Assembly (NCBI GenBank): GCA_037693485.1
Contig: CM075354.1
Span: forward strand, 142,995,001-143,059,000
DNA from: Kitagawia praeruptora
Lineage: Eukaryota > Streptophyta > Magnoliopsida > Apiales > Apiaceae
DNA length: 64,000 nt
Direction of reading: 5' to 3'
Position numbers and translations under genes: made by a program. Numbering within the stretch: the stretch's first letter is position 1; every line of letters begins with the position of its first letter. Of this stretch, positions 1-9,385 are shown piece after piece. Below the pieces are notes generated by a model that was not told where the DNA came from, did no database searches, and worked only from the letters and a program-made list of their open reading frames with translations.

Positions 1-2
1 TA

Positions 3-1244
3 CAAGAAGACTCTCATGACAGTTTGACTTTTGCAAATGAAGCTACCAACAATCCTGATGAAGTCACGTCAGATACTGATATTCTGTCAGATCCTGACGA
101 TCGATCAATTCCTGATCAAACACCTGTTACTGATGATGACTCAAATAATGCAAATGTTGAGGGGGAGCAAGAGGGAGACATCACTAGTGATGATTCAACT
201 CAAACATCAAGTAGAGATTCATCGGAAACAGACTCAAGTGACAATCAAGATAGTACATCAGAAGAAAATAGCACTATCTCAGGGGGAGCTTCTAGCAACT
301 CTAGTTCTTTTGAAGAAAACACCAATCCAGGGGGAGCATCCAGTTCAAGAAATGACTTACCATCAGCAAGGAAATGGACAAAAAGTCATACTCCTGACTT
401 AATCATTGGGAATCCTGAAGCAGGTGTTAAGACAAGAAGTGCAACTCAAAATGAATGTTTATATAATAACTTTCTGTCAAAGGAGGAGCCCAAGAAAGTT
501 GAAGATGCACTTAAGGATGCTGATTGGGTGACAGCTATGCAAGAAGAACTGAATGAGTTTGAAAGAAATGAAGTCTGGAAACTTGTACCAAGACCCAAAG
601 GAAGGTCTATTGTAGGTACAAAGTGGGTATTCAGAAATAAGACTGATTCAGATGGCACAATTGTGAGAAATAAAGCAAGACTAGTAGCAAAGGGGTATTC
701 TCAACAGGAAGGAATAGATTATGATGAGACTTTTGCTCCTGTTGCAAGACTGGAGGCCATCAGAATTTTTCTGGCATATGCAGCCCACAAGAAATTCAAA
801 GTATTCCAGATGGACGTAAAAAGTGCTTTTCTCAATGGAGAACTGGAAGAGGAGGTATATGTTGAACAACCTCCTGGATTTATTGATCCCAAACATCCAG
901 ATCATGTCTATAGACTGGATAAAGCACTTTATGGACTAAAGCAAGCTCCAAGAGCCTGGTATGAAACCTTAGCTCAATTCTTACTGGAAAGTGGATTCAA
1001 CAGAGGTACAATTGATAAAACCTTATTTTACTTGAATCATGGAAATCCAGTTCAACATTCTCTTACAAAGCACATCAGCATCAGGTATCACTTCATAAGA
1101 GAACAAGTACTGGAAGGAACAATTGAACTTCATTTTGTTCCTACTGATCAACAGTTAGCTGATATATTCACCAAGCCACTACCTGAGGCTACTTTTACAA
1201 AGTTGGTGAATGAACTTGAAATGGTAAACTATGGCAGTTCCTGA
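3..1244 (+). pseudogene. pol: copia pol fragment with internal RT/RNase H deletion
   Basis: The frame is open from the window edge to a TGA at 1242-1244. It begins in the acidic, Ser-rich linker after integrase, which contains the VEGEQ motif and three GGGGGAG tracts, and then enters the copia RT with KARLVAKGYSQQEGIDYDET, DVKSAFLNGE and YGLKQAPRAWYET. At about 1040 the protein jumps from the KTLFY segment of RT directly to the NPVQHS segment near the RNase H end. In element C those segments are separated by roughly 260 residues that include the YVDD active site and the RNase H acidic residues. The deletion is in frame, so one long ORF remains, but it cannot encode an active polymerase. The C-terminal motif ADIFTKPL is present. 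Confidence 0.9.
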
Positions 1245-1704
1245 GAAAAAGAAGTCATCAGATACTGACGACTTGCAGATACTGATGGAAAGTCAATCCT
1301 AACAGTGGTCAACGTCGAATCCTGATGCAACGATTCGATAATCAGTATTTTGTCAGAATCTAACTGTCTTCATTTTATCTCAATTTCCTGATTCAAGCTA
1401 TGGTTAATGTTATTGAATTCCTGATAATGTGATCACTTTAATTAGTTCTCATATTTATTTTCAGATAACATGTTAAATCAGGAAAAACATTGAAAAGAAT
1501 AGAATAAACAAGATTTTTCATTGATAATAAGAAAGAGTTTACATTCAAAGATTACATCTTTTGTGTTCTCTATCTACTAATCTATTCAACAGGAAATAAG
1601 AAGACCAATCCACTCCATTGTTAATAGCCATCCCAGATCCCATCTTTGCCACTTTGTTTGGGTGGAAGTTGACAGGGATAAGGTTATTTTTGCTGACATA
1701 TTCA
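1245..1704. other. post-pol spacer of A, rich in CTGAT motifs
   Basis: No sense ORF is supported here. The first 200 bases repeat TACTGA and CCTGAT words (for example 1258-1268 and 1318-1326), like the spacers and LTRs of B and C. From 1497 to 1704, read on the minus strand, it looks like the 3' untranslated part of the antisense ORF, with an AATGAAAAA stretch near 1515-1525 that could act as a plant poly(A) signal. A second open minus frame (1545-1781) continues past the stop of the antisense ORF for about 60 codons. Confidence 0.5.
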
Positions 1705-1962
1705 TTAACAATGGTTGATGGAGTTGGATGAGGATGCCTTAGATGAAAGCCATGCGAATGCTGTTTGGAGGGCAGCATCAATGTCGATCACTTTTGCAGG
1801 TTTTTCCTTCTCGATTTCTTCGAGACCTGCATCCATCTGCAACCAGAGAGTCTCCAGTTGTCTTTCCCAGTCGAAAGCATCAAACTCTTCACGAGTATAA
1901 CTAAATATATCTCTTTTCTCTAAGAGATGGAGGTTTTTCTCAATGATGGTAAGGTTCGACAT
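1705..1962 (-). CDS. antisense small ORF of element A (85 aa, unknown function)
   Basis: It runs against the element, from ATG at 1962 to TAA at 1705-1707. The predicted protein is acidic and helical-looking, with the segments TREEFDAFDWERQLETLWLQ and GLEEIEKEKPAKVIDIDAAL. I do not recognise a family. A TATA-like CTATTTAAT lies on the minus strand about 100 bases upstream (near 2057-2066), followed by a pyrimidine-rich leader, so it has the outline of a separate transcription unit. Elements B and C have an antisense ORF in the same place between pol and the third ORF, but with only weak protein resemblance to this one. It may be a real accessory gene or a chance ORF. Its start was chosen as the first ATG after the TATA-like site. 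Confidence 0.4.
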   Translation of the reverse strand: MSNLTIIEKNLHLLEKRDIFSYTREEFDAFDWERQLETLWLQMDAGLEEIEKEKPAKVIDIDAALQTAFAWLSSKASSSNSINHC

Positions 1963-2485
1963 TGCTAAAACTTTTGATGAGAAGGGTTTTTCTGATTTTT
2001 CTTAATAGGAGAGAATGAAGCGTTAAAGAAGTAAGTGGACAAGTCTCTAAGATTAAATAGAGAAGGGTGGAACGAGAATATGAAACGATTCATATTAATG
2101 GTGCAAGTACCAGGTATTATTCGGTTGTGATGTTTTAAATTTCTTTATTTAAAACAAAATTACCATGTTTTATTTTGGTCACAATTTTATTTTCCGAATA
2201 ATATGTAGCGCGTGTGCACACTCGATGCTTATACACAGTTATATATGTAAGTCACGACGCGTGTAATCCTCACCACTCTCTCACGTAATTTGGTCCATTA
2301 CTTTAGCCTAAACGAATGATTTACTGACACCTGTTTTTGAGAAGTTACAAGTATTGTCCAAAATCAATTAAGTTTACTAATTGATTTAGTTTTCTCAAAC
2401 TATCAGTAAAGCATCGTCTCTCTTTGTCTCTACACTATCAAACCCTAATTTCAAAATTAACACATCTTTTGTGTTTGAAATTGCA
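1963..2485. promoter_or_regulatory. divergent spacer between antisense ORF and third ORF (A)
   Basis: A 523-bp noncoding gap separates the divergent ATGs at 1962 (minus) and 2486 (plus). It holds TATA-like sequence in both directions: CTATTTAAT on the minus strand near 2060 and TTATATATG on the plus strand near 2238. Just before the third ORF there is a pyrimidine-rich leader with CTCTCTTTGTCTCTACAC at about 2417-2434. A bidirectional internal promoter is an inference from layout and composition only. Confidence 0.35.
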
Positions 2486-5400
2486 ATGGAGAACTTATTC
2501 ATGAACAGCAAGGTGGTAATCAATGGAGTTACGTTTAATACTAATAACTTCACTGCAGTTCTAGATCATCAGGACTTGCCAAGTGATTTCCACATTATTC
2601 AGGACTTTTTGGCCTCAAGCCCAATCAATTATGCACTAACACAACCTGCCAAGATATCTTTTAAGTCTGTTATGCAGGTGTGGAACACAAGTGTTTTTGG
2701 GAAAAGTCATCCATCAGAAAATCCTCAGATGAGCTTTGAATATGACAATGTTACATACTATGTGACACCTGAGATTGTCAATGCAGCCCTACACTTACCA
2801 TCAATCATTGGTAACCCTGTGTTCAAAGTTACTGATGCAAAACTTCTTGAGTATGTTGTAAGCTTGGGTTACAATGGAACACCAAAGAAGTTTGGAGAGC
2901 TCTACAGGACAAAGCTCAAGAAGGAATGGAATTTCTTCTTTGATACTATAAGCAGATGTTTCTTGAATAAAGTATCAAACTTTGATGCCTTACCCACAGG
3001 TTCAGCCAAAATTGGGTACTCTCTAATTCATGATCTCTCATTTGATTATGGTTCCTTTATACTGAAGGCATTAAGTGAAAGAAAAGCAGATAAATGTGGT
3101 TATGTTTGCTTTCTTAGATTTTTTCAATTAATATTTTCTCACTTATGTCTTCATGCTGTTTTTGAGAATGATACAATTTTGCCGATATGTAAAATCTCAG
3201 ATAACAATATAAAGAGTCTAATCAATTCTGATAAGGCAAATAAGTTTGTGGGATCTCCATACATTCCTGATGAAGTATGGTCTCTTTTAAGAAAGAGAAT
3301 GCCTATTCAATATGGCCCAGCAACTGGTGCTATGGAACAGGACCTTACACATCCTATTCCTGACACAAGCACACAACCTAAACACTTACCTAAACAGTTA
3401 ACCACCTCTGATGTCTCACAAAAGGCATCAGTTATAAAATCAAAGAAATCAGCTAGATCTGATGTGTCTAAGAGGCAATCAGGGTCAAAGGATTTCTCCA
3501 CTCCAACTCATTCTCATGAAGTCACAAGGGGGTGGACAAAGAGTTTTTGAAACATCTAATTTGGATAAAGGAACAGGAGTGAAAAGGAAAGTTGATCGAG
3601 GAACTATTTCTGATTCTGATGATGATTCAATGCCTATATCAGTCTTGTTGAAAAAGAAGGAGATTGATGTTGTTGATACAAGAGAAGTGGCTGTCTCTGA
3701 AAAGCCAAAGAAAAGAAGAAGATTAATCATCAAAGGCAAATTTGTTGATCATACAGAATTTCTGAATCTTACTGATGATATGGAAGGCAATCCTGATGTT
3801 GTTAATCAGGATGGATCATCAGTTCCTGACGCAACCGCTAATCCTGACATCTCTACTCCAAATAATTCACCTATGAAGACTGTTGAGATTTCTGATTCTC
3901 CAGCATCTGAATCTCCAAAGAGAAGAATTATTGAGATGTCTGTTGATGAAGTAAATGCTATTGCTGCTCAGCTGGGTATTAAACCTTCACCTCTTGAAGT
4001 AAAAACTGCTGAAGCAAATGTTTTTCACAGACAAAAGAAACAGAGGACTACTGTGTCATCTCTGAGAGGATCCAGCCCACAAGAACCTGAACTTCAAAGG
4101 AGTTCAGAAGCTATTGCAGATCCAGTCACACAAGAACCACCTACTCAAAGTGTAGGTGCAGACATTTTTGAAGGAATAGTCCCACAAGAACCATCTTCTC
4201 AAAGGGAAGGTGAAGACAAGAATATTCCTGCCCCACAAGAACCATCTTCTCAAACTGAAGATGCTGGCACACTCACATCAACAGGGGAGTTTCCTGACAA
4301 TGCTCAAGGGGCTTCTGAAATTGAAATTGAACTTGCTAGAAGTCTGGCAGAAAAAGCTGCTCATGATTTGCACATTGCTGAATGTGACAGAGTGATTGCT
4401 GACACTGCATTTGAGGGAAGTACACAAGAACCTTTGACTCAAAGTGTTGAAGAAGCTTCAAAACCTCAGACTACACAAGAACCATCAGTAGCAAATACTG
4501 ATGCAAGTCATGCTATAGTTGCAGTGGTCAATCCTGATGAAAGTACTACTGATTCACTTATTCCATTGCTTATTGAGCCAATTTCAGCAAGCCCAATGGA
4601 TTCGTTAACTACTTCATCAGGTAACATCTCTTTATCTACTTCATTTACTACTGATAGTATGATTACAGATAGACCTGTTAACAGGGATACCTCTATTTGT
4701 ATGACTTCAGACCACTCTTCTCAGCCACCTCTTATTTCTTCACAATTAATGAGCCAGAACCTTTCTTGTGAGATTGAGAGTGAACATTTAGAGAAAAAGA
4801 AGAGTGATGAGAGGCAGTCTCCTGAACTGGCAAAAGGAGAGGTAGAAAAGAGTGAGAAGTTATTCACTTCTAGTGAGGTAGAAGTTGCTATTGAAAGCAA
4901 CTTAGGTAACATTGTGAGAAGTGATGAGATCACTTTAAAAGAAAAGAGAGATTTAGGAAATGTTACTAATTTGACTGCAGGTCATCAGGATTCACCAGCT
5001 GTATCTACTGGTGTTTTGAAACTGAAAGGTATTATGCTTCCTGCTGATTATGTTGAAAATAAACTTCCTGAGGCTGGTGGTGGCTCAGATGATGATGATG
5101 ATGATGATCATGCTGATCTTGAAACAAGGCAAATACAGGCGGTTATAAAAGCAAGTCTCCAATCTACTTATGGGTCTTCAAGTAGATACATGCAGTCAAT
5201 AACTGAAGAAGAATTCAGAGGGGAGTATACTTCACTTCTTCCTCCTGATACTCGAGCTGCAAGGGGACATGAATGGGATACAGAATGGAATGAACCCACT
5301 GCTGAGATGAATTTTCAAAATGCTCTGTTTCATTCTGGTCATATTGCTACGCGGATGCCGACACCTGAACTTAAGGCTCTTCTCAAAACCAATGCTCTTC

Positions 5401-7577
5401 TCGCAAAGGGATTGAGGAGTGAGATTGAATCAATGAAGGCTGCAACAGATAAATTTCAAGCGGGTATTCAAACATCTGTTTCCATATCTGCTACTGCTTC
5501 TCAAGCACGCCTTCTTGCAGATGATATTAAAGCTCTTGACAGGAGATTGGATTCTAGAATGACTGTCTTGGAATCTAAAGTTGATACTATCGATGAAACC
5601 CTCAAGCTTATATTGTCGTTCTTCATTCAGGACGATACTGATGTCAAAAAGGGGGAGAAGATAGTCAAAACAAAATGTTCACCTGATCCAGTTGTACAAA
5701 AGGATGATAATTCTGGAAATGATGGTGGTGCTGAGTCACATCAGAAAATTGAAACCTCTGATGCTGCTTTACTGATAAAGAGAACGAATACTCAAACTAA
5801 GCAGTCAACTCATGTTTCTGAATCTGGAAAGAAGACAGTGACATCTGGTCAAACTCTGTCAACCATTCCTGAGGATGATGTGTATGTGGAACAGGATGAA
5901 GATGCTGCTAATCTGTTTCATGAACTTGACACTGGGGATGGTCGTGTTCTTAAATTATTTCATAAAGACAAAAGAGTTCAACAGTATCATGCTGAGAAAG
6001 CACTTGTCTTATCTACTGAAGAAAATCCAAACATGACTACTGATGAATTCTTAGAAGAACAGAACAGGATCCTTGAAGAGCTTGCAAAACAGAATAAAAC
6101 TCTTGCTGCAAGAAGAGGAAGAGGCAGAGGAGGAAGATACAGAAATAGAGGAAGATCATCTGCTCAAACTAGTTCAAGGCAAACAAGATCTAGTGGAATC
6201 AAATTGAAAGATGTTTCTGAAAGTGAAAAGAAGAAAACTCCACTATCTCTTGCATCAACTCCAGACAACAGATTCAATGCTCCTGAAGAATTTGTAGAAG
6301 AGATATTGCCTTTGAAAAGGAAGAGTAAGGTAGCTGTTCAATCTACTGCATTTAATGAGAAGTCAGTCGTTGTTTCTGATTCTGAAGAGACTGAAATCTT
6401 AAAAGAACTTAAGATTATGATTCTTAAGGTTGTGGTTGAATTTCACAATGTGGAAGTTTTTGAAGACACATTGGAGTATGAACAAGAAAACTTCAGAAGA
6501 TTTGAAAGAGAAAGTGAAATCAGAGTTAAAGCCACAAAAGCAGAAAAGATAACAACCAGGGATTACTTAAGAAATGTTCACAGATCAGACAAGAAGTTAT
6601 GGTATGATAGAGATAGATCTGTTCCTGAACATCAGCAGGATTATCCAACTAATGAGAAGAAGAAGAGTAAGAAGAAGGAGGTGGATAAGGCTGATTATAG
6701 GAAACCAGTTGTATTCATATCAGCTGGATTGATAAAAGAGTCTTCTTTGATCAATGAATTTCTGATTGTTAAAACAGAGTCTACTACTTTTATTGCTGAA
6801 AATCCACCAAAATGGGTGAGTATGCAATCTGGCTTGAGAGGATGGGAACCTGGCACAAGAGGAGGAATTGGATATAGTCATGCACTGGTTATTTTCATTG
6901 CACAAACTGATCAATATGCTCTAGTTGACAAGATTGGGGATGAGTTAACTGTAGATCATCTTTGGAAACTTGAAGCTGTTGCTATTATTGCTGATTGTCA
7001 TGCTGATGCAAAGAAAATAGAGAAGCTGGTGTACTTCATGAAAGATGGAAGTGTGAAGAAGATTCCTATTCATGAATTGTTGTGTAAATCTGCAAAAGAA
7101 CTGAAATATGTTCTGTATCTTCTCAGAAGTAAAAGAATAAATGTTCGTGAAAGAGAAGTTTATCAAAATTGGTGTGTCATGATTTACCTGAAGATTAGAC
7201 AGAGATTCATGGATGGAGGAACAAGGTATGATGGCAATTATATTCCCATGTACTTAAATTTAAGAGATAGAGAGGTTGAAATGAAGAAAGGTACAGCTGT
7301 TAAAGAAGTGTATCTAGGCATGGAACAACTGTCTCTAAATCCGGATGGAAAGGAAATTGCTTATGTGTTGCTAGGTGACTTAGATCTTCCGAGAAACTCA
7401 ATTCAGAACATCAGGGCAGCTATTTATCAGATTAATGAGGAAGATGAAGAACTCAAAAATCTGAAGAAGAAACTGATTCAAATTCTTGAAAGCAAGGAAG
7501 AAGAATTGTTATCTGAATTCTTGAGACTGAATCTGTTCTATCAAAGAATTTCTGAAACTGTTCCTGATGATTTTTAG
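2486..7577 (+). pseudogene. third ORF of element A (env-like position), one frameshift
   Basis: Two overlapping frames, 2486-3550 and the frame that ends at 7577, read as one long protein of nearly 1,700 residues broken by an indel at the G run 3528-3532. The N-terminal 240 residues hold the domain shared with C, E and F, around KKEWNFFFDTISRCF; I believe it matches the Pfam family of putative plant transposon proteins, but could not check. Next come a disordered Ser/acidic region with six (P/T)QEP repeats (4078-4490), an Asp run with a UIM-like helix (5085-5162), a coiled coil (about 5370-5640), DVKKGE over a GGGGGAG tract (5651-5657), an RGG-like box (6109-6156) and a charged C-terminal region of about 480 residues. 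I see no signal peptide or membrane span, so envelope function is not supported. Confidence 0.75.
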
Positions 7578-7645
7578 AAGGTATTTTGTTTTGAGTTTTT
7601 GACATCTTGAATCAAGGAATTTGTGCTTTGTTTTATAAAGAACAA

Positions 7646-7657
7646 ATTGGGGGAGAT
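7646..7657 (+). promoter_or_regulatory. polypurine tract of A
   Basis: ATTGGGGGAGAT directly precedes the LTR start TGTTAG. This is the plus-strand primer site of reverse transcription. The same GGGGGAGAT precedes the LTRs of C and E. Confidence 0.9.
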
Positions 7658-8154
7658 TGTTAGATATTGATTCAAGAGATGATCAGGATCTGGGCATTAC
7701 TGATCAGATACTGATGCTGACGTCATCAGGAATGCACCGTCAGTATTGGACTATCAGGATTAGAAGCTGGTCAGTATTTGATGAAGATTCTCATCAGACC
7801 AGAGATCAAGGAAGATTGATATGTCGGTTCCTAATTTGTAGGAAGGCAGCTATCATACAAGATATGCATTCAGAGATATATGTAATTGATTTAGAATATC
7901 TTGTAATTGATAGTGCAACTGTGTACATTATATAAACACAGTTTAGGTTTTACATTTTGTAATCGCTTACACGAGTTATATTGTAACCTAGCAGCTCTTA
8001 AGAACATAAGAATTTCTTAAGAGAGTTTTGTAACAGTTTTATATCAGAGTTAATAAAGCTGTTATTGATTCATACTTGTGTTATTTGTTTTAAGTCGAAA
8101 ATCTTAAATAATTGTATTCAACCCCCTTCTACAATTGTTATTTACTGGGCAACA
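7658..8154 (+). repeat. 3' LTR of element A (497 bp)
   Basis: It runs from TGTTAGATATTG to GGGCAACA. A TATA box TATATAAA is at 7929-7936, and the C-rich end CAACCCCCTTCTAC is typical of this copia group. U3 carries many CTGAT/ATCAG words and a palindromic bZIP-type site TGACGTCA at 7718-7725. The ORF at 7657-7935 is a chance reading of the LTR. The 5' partner LTR is outside the window. Confidence 0.9.
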
Positions 8155-8159
8155 ATAAA
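8155..8159. repeat. target site duplication of A, right copy (ATAAA)
   Basis: ATAAA follows the LTR. The empty site is visible in element C, reverse strand, near 28890, where ATAAA occurs once inside uninterrupted sequence. The left copy lies outside the window. Confidence 0.6.
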
Positions 8160-8557
8160 TAATCAATACTGATCAGCTTCCTTTTCCTGTTGTGACCTCC
8201 ATCACAATAATCACAAAAAGCAATGTGATTTAAAAATAATAATACTTCTCAAATCCTGATGGTCACACTTGAAATCCTGATCAATGTCATCCTGATTCAA
8301 GAGAGTTAATATGGAGTTTCCACGTGGCATCTTTCTTTTATCTGAAAAAGAAATAAACAATTAATCTGAACAAAAATCAATTGGTTAGATATATTCAACA
8401 TTTCTTGAAAAACAAAAAATACAGTCACATGCAATAATTAGTATCTGACTTCATTAAAACTTCCAAGTGACTGTCCAGCTTCTCACGTCTTTATTTAAAA
8501 GAAACAGACGCCTTATGCCTTTCTCCATAAACCTTTCAATTTCTTTTCTTCTCAACA
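8160..8557. promoter_or_regulatory. noncoding region upstream of the antisense ORF in B
   Basis: This matches, in reverse, the spacer 28507-28900 of C. On the plus strand it precedes the antisense ORF: a TATA-like TTTATTTAAAAGA at about 8490-8502 is followed by a pyrimidine-rich leader up to ATG 8558. In C the same region also lies upstream of the third ORF on the other strand. CCTGAT words are frequent. Confidence 0.35.
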
Positions 8558-8827
8558 ATGCTTCTCACAACAAAATTCCATTCAAACCCATTCATTAGAT
8601 CTTTTACAGTCGATGAATATCCTGTTCTTGATCATCTCTTTGAAAAGACGACTCTTCTCATCGAACTAATCATGGATGAATTAGTTTTAGATAATATCCA
8701 GAGGTTTATTCTAGAACATCCATCTGTTGGATACAATCTTCCCCTAACCTCCTCAAAACTTGAGGATGAAGAATTTGGCCGAGAGTCTGAGGTTGATCTT
8801 GATGGGGATGCTATACATTTAAGTTAG
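8558..8827 (+). CDS. antisense small ORF of element B (89 aa, unknown function)
   Basis: The ORF runs opposite to element B, from ATG 8558 to TAG 8825-8827, with no premature stop. The predicted protein is Leu-rich and acidic, with DHLFEKTTLLIELIMDEL and a C-terminal stretch LEDEEFGRESEVDLDGDA. Element C carries the same ORF with about 80 percent identity by eye and one nonsense codon. After the stop another frame stays open for about 45 codons and reads protein-like (LAALIQIAQTRNPRVDEAI), so the original ORF may have been longer and frameshifted in both copies. No known family is recognised. A spurious ORF kept by common descent is the main alternative. Confidence 0.45.
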   Translation: MLLTTKFHSNPFIRSFTVDEYPVLDHLFEKTTLLIELIMDELVLDNIQRFILEHPSVGYNLPLTSSKLEDEEFGRESEVDLDGDAIHLS

Positions 8828-9385
8828 CTGCTCTCATTCAAATCGCCCAGACAAGGAATCCAAGAGTAGATGAGGCTATTCAATCCCCTGATGGATTTCT
8901 TGAGATGCTCCTTGTCCTGTACCTCAGAATTCATATCAATAAACAAGTATAGAATTATCAGTAGAAGTTAGACAAAAAGATGTTGTATTTCATTTCCATA
9001 TATGTAATGATTTCAATTAATGAAAATACAATTTCTTGTTATCTACTTGTCTTTTGATTATTGAATGATGTATAAATTATCAGTATGCAAATATTAAAAC
9101 TTGCTGGCATAGACTTAACACATCACAGAATTAGATTACTACACAAAGTAAACGTCAGGATCTGAAACAATTTTCATAATCCTAATACTGACACAATACT
9201 GATGACGTCAGCATCCTGATAACAAATCTAATCCTGATGATTATTAACAAGTCTATCATACTGAAATTTATCAAGGCAAAGTGTTATAGCTAAAGCTTTT
9301 AACAATAAAATATAGATCCTGACAAGAATATCAAGTCTATAAGCTAAAAACAACATACCTTGCTACTATTGCAGATGTTAAAGAT
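8828..9385. other. post-pol spacer of B
   Basis: This lies between the pol stop and the antisense ORF. On the plus strand it resembles a 3' untranslated region of the antisense unit (AATTAATGAAAATAC near 9016-9030). Further on come many CCTGAT/ACTGA words and a perfect TGACGTCA at 9203-9210. It corresponds to 27684-28236 of C in reverse. Confidence 0.5.

Larger units (their letters stand above)
1..8154 (+). mobile_element. Element A: 3' part of a Sirevirus-type copia retrotransposon
   Basis: The window opens inside pol of a plus-strand Ty1/copia element. Visible in order: the pol tail, a noncoding spacer carrying an antisense ORF, a long third ORF, a polypurine tract and a 3' LTR that starts TGTTAGATATTG and ends GGGCAACA. 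The 5' LTR, gag and most of pol lie left of the window. The element is inserted in element B: right of its LTR the sequence continues as the B/C family in reverse orientation, and the same junction is uninterrupted in element C near 28890. Third ORF and pol tail resemble B, C, E and F only at protein level, so A is a separate family. Confidence 0.9.

Noticed and set aside
7657..7935. 92-aa ORF across the A LTR start
   Set aside because: It begins at the LTR border and reads through the U3 repeats; no domain.
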